NCBI RefSeq assembly: GCF_025837155.1
Contig: NZ_CP107549.1
Location: 3,472,001-3,536,000 of the forward strand
Direction of reading: 5' to 3'
DNA length: 64,000 bases
Source of the DNA: Pseudomonas sp. Z8(2022)
Lineage (GTDB): Bacteria > Pseudomonadota > Gammaproteobacteria > Pseudomonadales > Pseudomonadaceae
Of the stretch, positions 22,805 through 39,045 are shown one piece after another (position 1 is the stretch's first letter; each line of letters begins with the position of its first letter). Below the pieces are notes generated by a model, which ran no database searches, was not told the origin of the DNA, and worked only from the letters and a program-made list of their open reading frames with translations. A program made the position numbers and the translations under genes.

Positions 22805-23998
22805 TCAATCAGCCTGGCGACGCAGGAAGGCCGGAATATCCAGGTAATCCAGATCATCCTGGGTATTGAGCTTGGCTGCAGTGGCCGCACCGCTGTGGCT
22901 CTGACGCTGAACGGTCGGACGCTCGTAGTCCTTGTAGTTGACCGACTGCTCGCTGCGCGGCTGCGCGGCAGGCTGCTGGGCAACCGGCTGGCTGACGGCA
23001 ACCTGCACGGTGTTGTCGACCACCTTGACCGGTTTTTCCATGCGCGCGCCGAGGCCGGTGGCGACCACGGTCACGTGCAGTTCGTCACGCATGTCGGCAT
23101 CGATCACGGTGCCGACCTTGACGGTGGCCTGCTCGGAAGCGAACTGCTCGATGATGTTACCCACGTCGGAGTACTCGCCCAGCGACAGGTCGGGACCGGC
23201 AGTGATGTTAACCAGGATGCCGCGCGCGCCCTGCAGGTTGACGTCTTCCAGCAGCGGGTTGCGGATGGCCGCTTCGGTAGCCTCACGCGCACGGTTCGGA
23301 CCGCTGGCGCAGCCGGTGCCCATCATCGCCATGCCCATTTCGCTCATCACGGTCTTAACGTCGGCGAAGTCGACGTTGATCATCCCCGGACGCTTGATGA
23401 TGTCGGAGATGCCGCGCACGGCGCCGGCCAGCACGTCGTCCGCCTTGGCGAAGGCGGACAGCAGGCTGGCATCCTTGCCGAGGATGGTCAGCAGTTTTTC
23501 GTTGGGGATGGTGATCAGCGAGTCGACGCTCTCGGCCAGCGCGCGGATGCCTTCATCGGCAATGACCATGCGCTTCTTGCCCTCGAACGGGAACGGACGA
23601 GTGACCACGGCCACGGTGAGGATGCCCAGCTCCTTGGCGACCTCGGCGATCACCGGAGCGGCGCCGGTACCGGTGCCACCGCCCATGCCGGTGGTGATGA
23701 ACACCATGTCGGTGCCCTGCAGCACTTCGGCGATGCGCTCGCGGTCTTCCAGAGCGGCCTGACGACCGACCTCCGGATTGGCGCCAGCACCCAGGCCCTT
23801 GGTCACGCCCGGGCCGAGCTGCAGCACGGTGCGCGCACCGATGTTCTTCAGCGCCTGCGCATCGGTGTTGGCGCAGATGAACTCGACGCCTTCGATGTTG
23901 CTGACCGCCATGTGGTTGACCGCGTTACCGCCGCCACCGCCGACACCGATGACCTTGATCACCGCACTTTGTGGAATGTTATCTACTAGTTCGAACAT
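22805..23998 (-). CDS. ftsZ: Cell division GTPase FtsZ
   Basis: A 397-residue tubulin homologue that assembles the Z ring. The GTP-binding signature GGGTGTGAAP (about residues 107-116), N-terminal GVGGGGGNAVNHM, and the T7 catalytic loop NVDFADVKTVM are present. A variable linker (about 320-380, Gln/Pro-rich) leads to the conserved C-terminal tail DYLDIPAFLRRQAD, which binds FtsA and ZipA. It follows ftsA by 44 bp, a gap that probably holds an extra ribosome site and possibly a promoter. Confidence 0.99.
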   Translation of the reverse strand: MFELVDNIPQSAVIKVIGVGGGGGNAVNHMAVSNIEGVEFICANTDAQALKNIGARTVLQLGPGVTKGLGAGANPEVGRQAALEDRERIAEVLQGTDMVFITTGMGGGTGTGAAPVIAEVAKELGILTVAVVTRPFPFEGKKRMVIADEGIRALAESVDSLITIPNEKLLTILGKDASLLSAFAKADDVLAGAVRGISDIIKRPGMINVDFADVKTVMSEMGMAMMGTGCASGPNRAREATEAAIRNPLLEDVNLQGARGILVNITAGPDLSLGEYSDVGNIIEQFASEQATVKVGTVIDADMRDELHVTVVATGLGARMEKPVKVVDNTVQVAVSQPVAQQPAAQPRSEQSVNYKDYERPTVQRQSHSGAATAAKLNTQDDLDYLDIPAFLRRQAD

Positions 23999-24042
23999 GA
24001 TCCCTCTCCTTCCTTTCTAGTTGTGTAACGCCTACTGCAAAT

Positions 24043-25290
24043 TCAGAAATTGCCTTGTACCCAGCGCTTGATGCGCTCGAGTACCGGGGTTTTGCCTTCG
24101 TCCTGATAAGGACTGCCCACCGACATGGAAATGCCATCGTTCTGCTTCTGCAGCCCGTACAGCAGCAAGCCCACACCAGTGGAATAAATCGGGTTGCGCA
24201 CGACGTCGGCCATGCCCTTGACGCTATGCGGCACGCCAAGGCGCACCGGCATGTGGAAGATTTCCTCGGCCAGTTCGACCGCACCTTCCATCTTCGCCGT
24301 ACCGCCGGTCATGACGATGCCGGCGGGAATCAGGTCCTCGTAGCCACTGCGACGCAACTCGGCCTGCACCAGGGTGAACAGTTCGTCGTAACGCGGCTCG
24401 ACCACCTCGGCCAGGGACTGGCGGGACAGGTCGCGCGGCGGACGATCACCGACGCTGGGCACCTTGATGGTTTCACCGGCACCGGCCAGCTTGGCCAGCG
24501 CGCAGGCGTAGCGGATCTTGATTTCCTCGGCATACTGCGTCGGCGTACGCAGAGCCATGGCGATGTCGTTGGTGACCTGGTCACCGGCAATCGGGATGAC
24601 CGCGGTGTGGCGAATCGCACCTTCGGTGAAGATGGCGATATCGGTGGTGCCGCCGCCGATATCCACCAGACACACGCCCAGCTCCTTCTCGTCTTCGGTC
24701 AGTACCGAATATGCGGACGCAAGCTGCTCGAGGATGATGTCGTCGACTTCCAGACCACAGCGACGCACGCATTTCTCGATGTTCTGCGCGGCATTGGTGG
24801 CGCAGGTCACCACATGTACCTTGGCTTCCAGGCGCACGCCGGACATGCCCAGCGGCTCGCGCACGCCTTCCTGGTTGTCGATCACATAGTCCTGCGCCAG
24901 GGTGTGCAGCACGCGCTGATCGGCCGGGATGGCGACGGCCTGCGCGGCGTCGAGCACGCGCTCGATATCTGCCGGGCTCACCTCGCGATCACGAATGGCG
25001 ACGATACCGTGGGAGTTCAGACTGCGGATGTGATTGCCGGCGAGGCCGACGAAGGCCGAGTGGATGCGGCAGCCGGCCATCAGCTGGGCTTCTTCGACGG
25101 CGCGCTGAATCGAGGCCACGGTGGACTCGATATTGACCACCACGCCCTTCTTCAGGCCGCGCGACGGATGGGTGCCGATGCCGACGATCTCCAGCTGGCC
25201 GTCGGCCGTCACCTCACCCACCAGCGCCACCACCTTGGAGGTGCCGATGTCCAGGCCAACGATCATCTTGCCGCTCTGCGCGCTACTCAT
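24043..25290 (-). CDS. ftsA: Cell division protein FtsA
   Basis: A 415-residue actin-like ATPase that tethers FtsZ to the membrane. It shows phosphate loop VGLDIGTSKVVALVGE at the N terminus, the nucleotide-binding VDIGGGTTDIAIF (about residues 205-217), VMTGGTAKMEGA (about 333) and a C-terminal amphipathic helix ending LERIKRWVQGNF. It is spaced 15 bp from ftsQ. Confidence 0.98.
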   Translation of the reverse strand: MSSAQSGKMIVGLDIGTSKVVALVGEVTADGQLEIVGIGTHPSRGLKKGVVVNIESTVASIQRAVEEAQLMAGCRIHSAFVGLAGNHIRSLNSHGIVAIRDREVSPADIERVLDAAQAVAIPADQRVLHTLAQDYVIDNQEGVREPLGMSGVRLEAKVHVVTCATNAAQNIEKCVRRCGLEVDDIILEQLASAYSVLTEDEKELGVCLVDIGGGTTDIAIFTEGAIRHTAVIPIAGDQVTNDIAMALRTPTQYAEEIKIRYACALAKLAGAGETIKVPSVGDRPPRDLSRQSLAEVVEPRYDELFTLVQAELRRSGYEDLIPAGIVMTGGTAKMEGAVELAEEIFHMPVRLGVPHSVKGMADVVRNPIYSTGVGLLLYGLQKQNDGISMSVGSPYQDEGKTPVLERIKRWVQGNF

Positions 25291-25305
25291 TAGTCCTGTC
25301 TCTCC

Positions 25306-26172
25306 TCAATTCACTTTCTGCTCGGCCGCAGCCGGCTCCACCGGCTCACGCCAGGCCACGGCGAGGCCGTTGGCATAACGCAGGTCGATGCGCGCGATGT
25401 TCGCGCTCTGTTCTTTCAGCTCGCGCTCATAGATGGCGGCGAACCGACGCATTTTTTCCACCACGTGATCACGCCCCAGCAGGATGTCGATGCGTTGACC
25501 GCTGGCGTTCTCGGTGGCCGAGAGGAACCAGCTGCCACGCTCGCGCAATTGCAGGCCGACCACGGTGAAGCCCATCGGCCGCAGCAACTGGCTGAGCATC
25601 TGATACTGCTGCATCACCTTGGGTTGCGCTCGCTGCGGGCCGGACAGCTGAGGCAGGTGCTGGTAGTTGTCCAGCTCCTGCGGTGCAAACGCCTGCCCCT
25701 GATTGTTCAGCAGTGCCTCGTCGCCCCAACGGGCGATGGGCAGTTGTTCTTCCAGACGCACGTCGATCTGATCCGGCCAGACGCGGCGCACTTCTGCGTG
25801 GGCGATCCAGGGCATACGCTCCAGCTCTTCACGCATGCCGCGCAGGTCGACGCTGAAGAAGCTCGCCTCGATGAACGGCGCGATGCGCCGCTCCACCGCC
25901 TGCTGGCTGATGTAGGCCAGATCGCCCTGCACGCTGATGCGCGCTATCGGCCGGTCGGCATAGGGCAGCAGACGCTGCGCACCTTCGTAGGCAGCAAAGC
26001 CCAGACCGATCAGCACCAGCGGCCAGAGCAAGCGCCCGACCCAGGAAAAATCCGCCTTGGGCATGCGCAGACGCATCGGCTCCTTGGCCACCAGACGGCT
26101 GGCGCCACGCGGCGCGGGCTTGCCGCGCAGCGGAGCCCTCAGCGTGTCCTGGTGACGCAAAGCCACTGCCAT
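25306..26172 (-). CDS. ftsQ: Cell division protein FtsQ
   Basis: A 288-residue bitopic divisome protein. A basic cytoplasmic tail (about 1-45) precedes one transmembrane helix ([19 protein letters not shown], about 48-67), a POTRA domain beginning [19 protein letters not shown], and a beta domain that binds FtsB/FtsL. Three bases separate it from ddlB, so it is read in the same message. Confidence 0.96.
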   Translation of the reverse strand: MAVALRHQDTLRAPLRGKPAPRGASRLVAKEPMRLRMPKADFSWVGRLLWPLVLIGLGFAAYEGAQRLLPYADRPIARISVQGDLAYISQQAVERRIAPFIEASFFSVDLRGMREELERMPWIAHAEVRRVWPDQIDVRLEEQLPIARWGDEALLNNQGQAFAPQELDNYQHLPQLSGPQRAQPKVMQQYQMLSQLLRPMGFTVVGLQLRERGSWFLSATENASGQRIDILLGRDHVVEKMRRFAAIYERELKEQSANIARIDLRYANGLAVAWREPVEPAAAEQKVN

Positions 26173-26175
26173 GAC

Positions 26176-28548
<2,373 letters not shown>

Positions 28549-28556
<8 letters not shown>

Positions 28557-29619
28557 GCATCACCTCCTGGCAGATGTCGACCACCGTGCGGGTTGCATCG
28601 GGCTTGGCCAGGCGACGCGCGGTGGCGCCCATGACAGTGAGTTTTTCCAGGTGCATCAGAACCTCGGTGAGCTGCGCGGCAAGCCTGTCCGCGTCAGTGG
28701 CATGTTGCGGAAGAAGAACGGCTGCGCCCTCCTTCGCCAGATATTCGGCATTGCGGCTCTGGTGGTCGTCGATGGCGTGCGGCAATGGCACGAGAAACGA
28801 CGGCAAGCCAGCGGCTGCAAGCTCGCTGACAGTCAGCGCACCGGCGCGGCAGACCACCAGATCGGCCCAGCCATAGGCGCGAGCCATGTCCTTGATGAAG
28901 GGCGCGACCTCGGCTTCGACCGCAGCATCTCGATAACGCTCCGCAGTGATCTCGGCATGTTGCTTACCGGCCTGATGGAACACCTGCGGACGCACATCGA
29001 CAGGGATTTTCCCCAGCGCGGCCGGCAGCAGTTTGTTCAGCGGCTCTGCGCCGAGGCTGCCGCCGAGCACCAGCAGTTTCGGTTGACGCCCGGCCAGCGG
29101 CTCGCGCGGCGTCTCCAGGAACAGCTCTTCACGCACCGGGTTGCCGGTGGTGCGGCGCTTGTCGGATGCGCCGAAGGTATTCGGGAAGGCTTCGCAGATG
29201 CGCGTGGCGATGCGCGACAGCAGGCGATTGGCAGTGCCGGCCACGGCGTTCTGCTCGTGAATCACCAGCGGCACACCGGCCATGCGCGCAGCCAGTCCGC
29301 CCGGCCCCGTGACATAGCCGCCCATGCCCAGCACGCAGACCGGCTGCAACTCGCGCACGATACGACGCGCCTGCAACAGCGAGCGCAGCAACTGGAACGG
29401 CGCCTTGAGCAGGGACAGCTTGCTCTTGCCACGCAGGCCGCTGACGTTGATCAGGTGCAGCGGCAAACCGGCTTGCGGCACCAGCTCGTTCTCGATGCCA
29501 CGCGGCGTACCCAGCCAGTGCACGCTGTAACCACGGGCCTGGAATTCGCGCGCGCAGGCCAGCGCCGGGAATACATGCCCGCCGGTGCCGCCGGCCATGA
29601 TCAGGACATTACCGCGCAT
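28549..29619 (-). CDS. murG: UDP-GlcNAc: lipid I N-acetylglucosaminyltransferase
   Basis: A 356-residue peripheral membrane GT-B glycosyltransferase that converts lipid I to lipid II. It carries the glycine-rich loops [17 protein letters not shown] and [16 protein letters not shown] and the C-terminal donor site [19 protein letters not shown]. The ATG lies 11 bases inside ftsW, and the end overlaps murC, so translation is coupled on both sides. Confidence 0.98.
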
Positions 29620-30826
29620 GGGCGACCTCCTGGTTCGGATCGGCGAAATCCTCTTCGCTGAACTCGATATCCTCGTTGCCCAACACGTTGCGCCGCTCCC
29701 ATTCGATACGCAGCAGAACCGCCAGACTGACGCAGCAGATCACCAGCGACGAACCACCGTAGCTGAGGAACGGCAAGGTCAGACCCTTGGTCGGCAGCAG
29801 GCCGGTGTTCACCCCGATATTGATCAGGAACTGCCCAATCCACAGGAAGGACAGGCCGTAGGCCACATAGGCGGAGAAGAACTGCTTGGCCTTCTCTGCC
29901 CACAGGCCGATATACAGGCCGCGCACGCAAACGAAGACGAACAGCGCCAGGGTCGCCAGCGCGCCGACGAAACCCAGCTCCTCGGCCAGTACCGAGAACA
30001 CGAAGTCGGTATGCGCTTCCGGCAGGTAGAACTGCTTCTGGATGCTGTTGCCCAGGCCGACGCCGAACCACTCGCCGCGACCGAAGGCGATCAGCGCCTG
30101 GGTCAGCTGATAGCCCGAGCCATACTGGTCGGCCCAGGGGTCGGTGAATGTGATAAGACGCTGCAGGCGATATTCCTGGGTCTGCACCAGCACGAACACC
30201 GCGCCGACCGCCAGCGCTACCATCAGGCCGAAACGCAGCATGCCGACGCCGCCGAGGAACAGCATGGCCATGGCCGAGCCCATCATCACCACGGTGGCGC
30301 CGAAGTCCGGCTCCAGCAGCAGCAGACCGGCCATCGGCAGCAACACCACGAACGGTTTGAAGAAGCCCATCCAGCTTTCGCGCACTTCCTCCTGACGGCG
30401 CACCAGATAGCCAGCCAGATAGACCACCACGAACACCTTGGCAATTTCCGACGGCTGCACGTTGAAGGCACCGAAGCCGATCCAGCGCCGCGCACCGTTG
30501 ACCTCGCGGCCGATACCGGGAATCAGCACCAGCACCAGCAGGCCGAAGGCCGCCAGCAGCATCATCCAGCCATAACGCTGCCAGAAACTCATGGGGATCA
30601 TCAGCACGATGCCGGCGGCCCCCAGACCGATGATCAGGTAAACCAGGTGGCGAATCATGTGGTAAAGCGGATTGCCGGACAGCGCTGCCGCCACTTCCGA
30701 CGAGGCCGAGGTGATCATCACCAGGCCCAGGCCCAGCAGGCCGAGGCAGCCGGCCAGCATCGGGAAGTCGACATCGAAGCCGCGACCGAGCAGCGGTGAG
30801 GGGCGAGCGCGCAGGAAGGCCAGCAT
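29609..30826 (-). CDS. ftsW: Divisome SEDS glycosyltransferase FtsW
   Basis: A 405-residue, roughly ten-helix inner-membrane protein that polymerises septal glycan with FtsI. The SEDS signature region is present as NIGVNTGLLPTKGLTLPFLS (about residues 338-357) followed by YGGSSL. A catalytic Asp candidate lies in WADQYGSGYQ. The C-terminal tail is acidic and cytoplasmic. The ATG overlaps the murD stop by one base (TGATG arrangement). Confidence 0.97.
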   Translation of the reverse strand: MLAFLRARPSPLLGRGFDVDFPMLAGCLGLLGLGLVMITSASSEVAAALSGNPLYHMIRHLVYLIIGLGAAGIVLMIPMSFWQRYGWMMLLAAFGLLVLVLIPGIGREVNGARRWIGFGAFNVQPSEIAKVFVVVYLAGYLVRRQEEVRESWMGFFKPFVVLLPMAGLLLLEPDFGATVVMMGSAMAMLFLGGVGMLRFGLMVALAVGAVFVLVQTQEYRLQRLITFTDPWADQYGSGYQLTQALIAFGRGEWFGVGLGNSIQKQFYLPEAHTDFVFSVLAEELGFVGALATLALFVFVCVRGLYIGLWAEKAKQFFSAYVAYGLSFLWIGQFLINIGVNTGLLPTKGLTLPFLSYGGSSLVICCVSLAVLLRIEWERRNVLGNEDIEFSEEDFADPNQEVAHAR

Positions 30827-32172
30827 CAGAACAGCCCTCCCACGGCCTGGGCGAACAGACGTCCGCGTTCTTCGAAGTTCTTGAACATGTCCAGGCTGGC
30901 ACAGGCCGGCGACAACAGCACCGCATCACCGGCCTCGGCCAGTTCGCTGCAGCGCTGCACGGCTTCGTCCAGGGTCGCCACGCGCACCAGCGGCACGGCA
31001 TCGCCCAGCGCTGCGGCAAGCAGTTCGGCATCCCGACCAAGCAGCACCACGGCGCGGCAGAAGCGCGCAACCGGCGCCTTCAGTGCGGAAAAATCGGCGC
31101 CCTTGCCATCGCCACCGGCGATCAGCATCAGCTTGCCATCGATGTCCGCGCCCAGGCCTTCGATGGCCGCCAGCGCAGCACCCACGTTGGTGGCCTTGGA
31201 ATCGTCGTAGTAATTCACTCCGGCGCGCTCACCGACCCACTGGCAGCGGTGCGGCAAGCCGGCGAACTGGCGCAAGGTGGCCAGCATGGCGTCCATCGGC
31301 AGGCCGACGGCATGACCGAGCGCCAGCGCCGCCAGGGCGTTGGACTGGTTGTGTGCACCACGGATCTTCAGTTGGCTCACCGGCAGCAACGCGTCGAAAC
31401 GAAACGCCAGGCACTTCTCGCCGTTCTCTTCGAGCAGGCCGAAGCGCTTGAAGTCGGGTTTGCCCAGACCGAATTCCCAGCAGGTCACCTGATCGGCGAT
31501 CAGCGGACGCGACAGCGCGTCATCACGGTTGATCACCACCTGTCGGGCACCACGGAAGATCCGGTGCTTGGCCAGGTGATAGGCCGGCAGGCCGCTGTAA
31601 CGGTCCATGTGGTCTTCGCTGACGTTGAGACAGGTGGCCACTTCGGCATTGAGCTGGTCGGTGGTCTCCAGCTGGAAGCTGGACAGCTCCAGCACGTACA
31701 GTTCGACATCATCCGCCAGCAGGTCCAGCGCCGGGGTACCGAGATTGCCGCCCACGGCGACGCGCTTGCCGGCCGCTGCTACCATCTCACCGACCAGGGT
31801 GGTGACGGTGCTCTTGGCATTGGAGCCGGTGATGGCGACGATCGGCGCCTTGGCATGACGGGCGAACAGGTCGATGTCGCCGGACAGCTTCACACCACGC
31901 GCGGCGGCCTCGGCCAGCGCCGGGGTGGCGATGGCCAGACCCGGGCTCACGTAGAGCTCCGAGGCGCGGCAGAGAAAATCCACGTCCAGTTCGCCGCAAC
32001 GGACTTCCACCTGCGGGTAGTCACGCTTGAGCGTTTCCAGCTCCGGCGGGTTCGCGCGCGTATCGGCCACGGCAAAGCGCACGCCCTGCTGCGCCAGAAA
32101 GCGCACCAGGGACATACCGCTCTTGCCGAGGCCGACAACGATGCGGAACTGGTCGGAAGCGATCAACGACAC
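30826..32172 (-). CDS. murD: UDP-MurNAc-L-alanine-D-glutamate ligase
   Basis: A 448-residue Mur ligase adding D-Glu. I place the start at the GTG giving MSLIASDQFRIVVGLGKSG, the family N terminus, with GAGG nine bases before it inside the end of mraY; a TTG two codons upstream is the alternative. The ATP loop reads ITGSNAKSTVTTLVGEM (about residues 110-126) and VNYYDDSKATNVGAALAAIE is the central motif. Confidence 0.96.
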   Translation of the reverse strand: MSLIASDQFRIVVGLGKSGMSLVRFLAQQGVRFAVADTRANPPELETLKRDYPQVEVRCGELDVDFLCRASELYVSPGLAIATPALAEAAARGVKLSGDIDLFARHAKAPIVAITGSNAKSTVTTLVGEMVAAAGKRVAVGGNLGTPALDLLADDVELYVLELSSFQLETTDQLNAEVATCLNVSEDHMDRYSGLPAYHLAKHRIFRGARQVVINRDDALSRPLIADQVTCWEFGLGKPDFKRFGLLEENGEKCLAFRFDALLPVSQLKIRGAHNQSNALAALALGHAVGLPMDAMLATLRQFAGLPHRCQWVGERAGVNYYDDSKATNVGAALAAIEGLGADIDGKLMLIAGGDGKGADFSALKAPVARFCRAVVLLGRDAELLAAALGDAVPLVRVATLDEAVQRCSELAEAGDAVLLSPACASLDMFKNFEERGRLFAQAVGGLF

Positions 32173-32178
32173 GCTCAA

Positions 32179-33261
32179 TTACCTCAGTTTCAGGGTGGCC
32201 AGGCCGATCAGCACGAGAATCACGGTGATAATCCAGAAGCGGACGATCACGCGTGGCTCGGGCCAGCCCTTGAGTTCGAAATGATGGTGGATCGGCGCCA
32301 TGCGGAACACGCGCTTGCCGGTCAGCTTGAAGCTGGCGACCTGGATGATCACCGACAGGGTTTCCATGACGAACACGCCACCCATGATGAACAGCACGAT
32401 TTCCTGACGCACGATCACGGCAATGGTGCCCAGCGCGGCGCCGAGGGCCAGCGCGCCGACGTCGCCCATGAATACCTGGGCCGGATAGGTGTTGAACCAG
32501 AGAAAGCCCAGACCGGCACCCACCAGAGCGGCGCAGAATATGATCAGTTCACCCGACCCCGGCACATACGGGATCAGCAGGTATTCGGCGAAATTCACGT
32601 TGCCCGACAGGTAGCAGAAGATACCCAGGGCGCCACCGACCATCACGGTAGGCAAAATGGCCAGACCGTCGAGGCCATCGGTGAGGTTCACCGCATTGCT
32701 CGAACCGACGATGACGAAGTAGGTCAGTACCACGAAGCCGATCCCCAGCGGGATACTCACGTCCTTGAGCAGCGGCAGGATCAGCGTGGTTTCCACCGGA
32801 GTCTGCGCGGTCATATAAAGGAAGCAGGCGGCGCCCAGGCCGAACACCGATTGCCAGAAGTACTTCCAGCGGCTCGGCAGACCACGCGAGTTCTTCTCGA
32901 TCACCTTGCGGTAATCATCGACCCAGCCGATGGCGCCGAACAGCAGGGTGACGGCCAGCACCACCCAGACGTAGCGGTTGGACAGATCGGCCCAGAGCAG
33001 GGTGCTGACGGTGATGGCAGTGAGGATCAGCGCCCCGCCCATGGTCGGCGTGCCCTTCTTCGACAGGTGCGACTGCGGGCCGTCGTTGCGCACGGCCTGA
33101 CCGATCTGACGCACCTGCAGGGTGCGGATCATCCACGGGCCGAGCCACAGCGACAGCGCCAGGGCGGTAAGCACGCCGAGGATGCCGCGCAGGGTCAGGT
33201 ACTGAAAGACCGCGAAGCCCTTGTGGAACTGTTGCAGGTACTCCGCCAGCAGCAGCAGCAT
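32179..33261 (-). CDS. mraY: Phospho-N-acetylmuramoyl-pentapeptide transferase
   Basis: A 360-residue, ten-helix membrane enzyme that links the MurNAc-pentapeptide to undecaprenyl phosphate to form lipid I. Conserved cytoplasmic loops are visible: [13 protein letters not shown] (about residues 65-77), the acidic [20 protein letters not shown] (about 188-201) and the terminal [14 protein letters not shown]. It abuts murF with no spacer. Confidence 0.98.
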   Translation of the reverse strand: MLLLLAEYLQQFHKGFAVFQYLTLRGILGVLTALALSLWLGPWMIRTLQVRQIGQAVRNDGPQSHLSKKGTPTMGGALILTAITVSTLLWADLSNRYVWVVLAVTLLFGAIGWVDDYRKVIEKNSRGLPSRWKYFWQSVFGLGAACFLYMTAQTPVETTLILPLLKDVSIPLGIGFVVLTYFVIVGSSNAVNLTDGLDGLAILPTVMVGGALGIFCYLSGNVNFAEYLLIPYVPGSGELIIFCAALVGAGLGFLWFNTYPAQVFMGDVGALALGAALGTIAVIVRQEIVLFIMGGVFVMETLSVIIQVASFKLTGKRVFRMAPIHHHFELKGWPEPRVIVRFWIITVILVLIGLATLKLR

Positions 33262-34632
33262 TTAGTGAATCTCCCCAGATACGCCACACAGCGCCGCCAC
33301 GACCTTGTCCATGGCTGCGCTACGTGAACCCTTGATTAGTAATGTGCTGCCGGCCTGCTCGGCGCGAAGCGCTTCGATCAGCTCGGCCTGATCGGCGAAG
33401 TGGCGACCTTTTGAGCCGAACGCCTCGACAGCGAAACGCATCAGCGGACCTACGGCATACAGCGCGTCGACCTTGCCAGCAGCATGACGACCAACATCGC
33501 GATGGCCCTGTTCGGCCCACTCGCCCAGTTCGCCCATGTCTCCCAGCACCAGGACAGTGCGACCGGAGAAGCCGGCGAGTATATCCACCGCCGCACACAT
33601 GGACACGGGGTTGGCGTTGTAGCTGTCATCGATCACCCGCACTCCATTCGGAGCCAGCTGCGCTACGGCGCGGCCCTTGACCGGCTGCAGGCTTTCCAGC
33701 CCCTGAACCATGGCGACCAACGGCATGCCTAGAGCATGGGCTGCCGCGCAGGCCGCCAGCGCGTTGGCCACATTGTGCTCACCCAGCAGATTGAGCTGGA
33801 TAGGTGCGCTGCCAACCGGGCTGCGCAGGATGAAACCCTGGCAACCGCGCTCATCACGCGCCAGATCACTGGCGTGGAAGGCTGCGCGGGTATCGCGCAG
33901 TGCGAAGCTGAAGACCCGGCGACCGGCAGCACGGCGCTGCCAGATGGCAAAGGCCTTGTCATCCAGATTGAGCACCGCCACGCCATCGTCCGGCAGGCCT
34001 TCGAGAATCTCGCCCTTGGCCTCGACGATCTTGTCCGGGCCACCGAACTCACCGACATGGGCATTGCCGGCATTGGTAATGATGGCCACCTGCGGTCGGG
34101 TCAGACTGACGGTGTAGGCGATCTCGCCGACATGGTTGGCGCCCAGCTCGATCACCCCGGCACGATGCTCCGCAGCCAGCTCCAGCAGGGTCAGCGGTAC
34201 ACCGAGATCATTGTTGAGGTTGCCACGAGTAGCCAGCACCGCGCCGTTCAGGCCGGCACGCAGGATGGACGCCAGCATCTCCTTGACGCTGGTCTTGCCG
34301 CTGGAGCCGGTCACCGCCGCCAACGGACCAGTGAAGGCATGGCGGTTCAGCGCGCCCAGCTGACCGAGTGCCATGCGCGTATCGGCCACCAGCAATTGCG
34401 GCAACGGCGCATTCGCCACTTCGCGTTCCACCAGCGCAGCTACAGCACCCTTGGCAGCAACCTCGGCCAGGTAATCGTGACCGTCAAAACGCGGCCCGGT
34501 CAGCGCAACGAACAACTGGCCGGCGGCGATGGTACGGCTGTCGGTACCGACGGCGGAGAAGGCGACATCCGCGCCGATCACGCGGGCGCCCAAGTCAGCA
34601 GCGACATCGCTGAGCAGCCAGGACTTAAGCAT
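33262..34632 (-). CDS. murF: UDP-MurNAc-tripeptide-D-Ala-D-Ala ligase
   Basis: A 456-residue Mur ligase that adds D-Ala-D-Ala, completing the pentapeptide. The ATP loop reads VTGSSGKTSVKEMLASIL (about residues 108-125); ELGANHVGEIAYTVSLTRP and VIDDSYNANPVSM are present. It overlaps murE by 8 bases. In this cluster its substrate dipeptide comes from DdlB. Confidence 0.97.
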   Translation of the reverse strand: MLKSWLLSDVAADLGARVIGADVAFSAVGTDSRTIAAGQLFVALTGPRFDGHDYLAEVAAKGAVAALVEREVANAPLPQLLVADTRMALGQLGALNRHAFTGPLAAVTGSSGKTSVKEMLASILRAGLNGAVLATRGNLNNDLGVPLTLLELAAEHRAGVIELGANHVGEIAYTVSLTRPQVAIITNAGNAHVGEFGGPDKIVEAKGEILEGLPDDGVAVLNLDDKAFAIWQRRAAGRRVFSFALRDTRAAFHASDLARDERGCQGFILRSPVGSAPIQLNLLGEHNVANALAACAAAHALGMPLVAMVQGLESLQPVKGRAVAQLAPNGVRVIDDSYNANPVSMCAAVDILAGFSGRTVLVLGDMGELGEWAEQGHRDVGRHAAGKVDALYAVGPLMRFAVEAFGSKGRHFADQAELIEALRAEQAGSTLLIKGSRSAAMDKVVAALCGVSGEIH

Positions 34633-36087
34633 GAGCCGCCTCCCAGGCCGCCAGGGCCTTGTTCGCTTCGATCAGATCGGAAAACGGCTGGCGCACGCCC
34701 ATGATTTCCTGGTAATCCTCGTGCCCCTTGCCGGCCAGCACCAGTACATCGGTGGTTTCAGCCTGAGCGACCAGTCGCGCAATGGCATCGCCCCGGCCGT
34801 GAATGAACTGCACCTGCTCCGGAGCAACGAAGCCCGCACGGATATCGTCAACGATCTGCGCCGGATCTTCGCTACGCGGATTGTCATCGGTTACCCACAC
34901 CACATCGGCCAGACGCTCGGCCACCGCGGCCATCAGCGGGCGCTTGCCGCGATCGCGGTCACCGCCACAGCCGAACAGACAGACCAGACGCCCCTCGACA
35001 TGCGGACGCATGGCTTCAAGTACTTTTTCCAGGGCATCGGGGGTGTGCGCGTAGTCGACCACCACCAGCGGCTTGTCGCCGCCGCCGAGGCGCTGCATGC
35101 GGCCAGCCGGCCCCTGCAGTTGCGGCATGACCTTGAGAATCTCGTCGAGGGCGTAATCCAGCCCCAGCAGGGCACCGACCACCGCCAGCAGATTGCTCAG
35201 ATTGAAACGACCGAGCAGGTTGCTGCGCAGCACACCCTCGCCACGCGGCGTCACCAGGCGCGCGCGCACGCCGTGGTCATCGAAATGCGCTTCGCTGCAA
35301 TAGAGGAAGGCGCCAGCATCGTTCAGGCTGTAGCCGATCAGGCGTGACTCCTGCGACTGCTGCGCCAGCTCGCGGCCGAATGCGTCATCAAGGTTGATCA
35401 CCCGGCAACGCAGATTTGGCCAGGCGAACAGCTTGGCCTTGGCTGCGCCATAAGCCTCCATGCTGCCGTGGTAGTCGAGGTGGTCACGCGACAGGTTGGT
35501 AAACACCGCCACGTCGAACTCCAGCGCGGCGACACGGGCCTGATCCAGACCATGGGAAGAGACTTCCATGGCCACGGCGCGCGCACCGGCCTGTTTGAGC
35601 GAGGCCAGAGTCGCCTGAACACCCACCGGATCGGGCGTGGTGTGCTTGCCCTGCTCCAGTGCACCATGGAAACCGTTGCCCAGAGTGCCGACGATACCGC
35701 ACGGCTGACCGAGCAGATCCAGTGCCTGCGCCAGCAACTGGCTGACACTGGTCTTGCCGTTGGTACCGGTAACGCCGATCAGATTCAGGCCACGGCTTGG
35801 CTCGCCGTAGAAGCGCCCGGCAATGGCCGAAAGCTGGCCGGCCAGTCCTTTCACGGAAACCAGCACAGCGCTGTCGGCATGCATAGCCGGCGCGCCTACG
35901 GCCTCGAAGGCAACGGCGGCAGCGCCGCGGGCGATGGCGTCGGCGATATGCACGCGGCCATCCTGCTGGGTGCCGGGCACGGCCAGAAACAGATCACCCG
36001 GACGCACCTTGCGACTGTCCAGGGTCAGTTCACGAATCAGCACGCCGCTCTCGGCAGCGGGCAGCAATTGATTGAGTGGCATGGGCA

Positions 36088-36088
<1 letters not shown>
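34625..36088 (-). CDS. murE: UDP-MurNAc-tripeptide synthetase (meso-diaminopimelate adding)
   Basis: A 487-residue Mur ligase adding the third residue. The substrate motif reads DDNPRSEDP (about residues 405-413), which in this family selects meso-diaminopimelate over lysine. The ATP loop is GVTGTNGKTSVSQLLAQAL (about 110-128). The ATG at 36088 overlaps the ftsI stop by one base; an in-frame ATG two codons later is equally possible. Confidence 0.97.
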
Positions 36089-39043
<2,955 letters not shown>

Positions 39044-39045
39044 GG

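Noticed and set aside
30796..33327. Very long plus-strand open frame (843 codons) opposite murD and mraY
   Set aside because: The minus strand encodes well-conserved Mur enzymes throughout; the frame is rich in Gln/His/Arg/Gly, as expected from reading GC-rich genes backwards, and has no recognisable domain.
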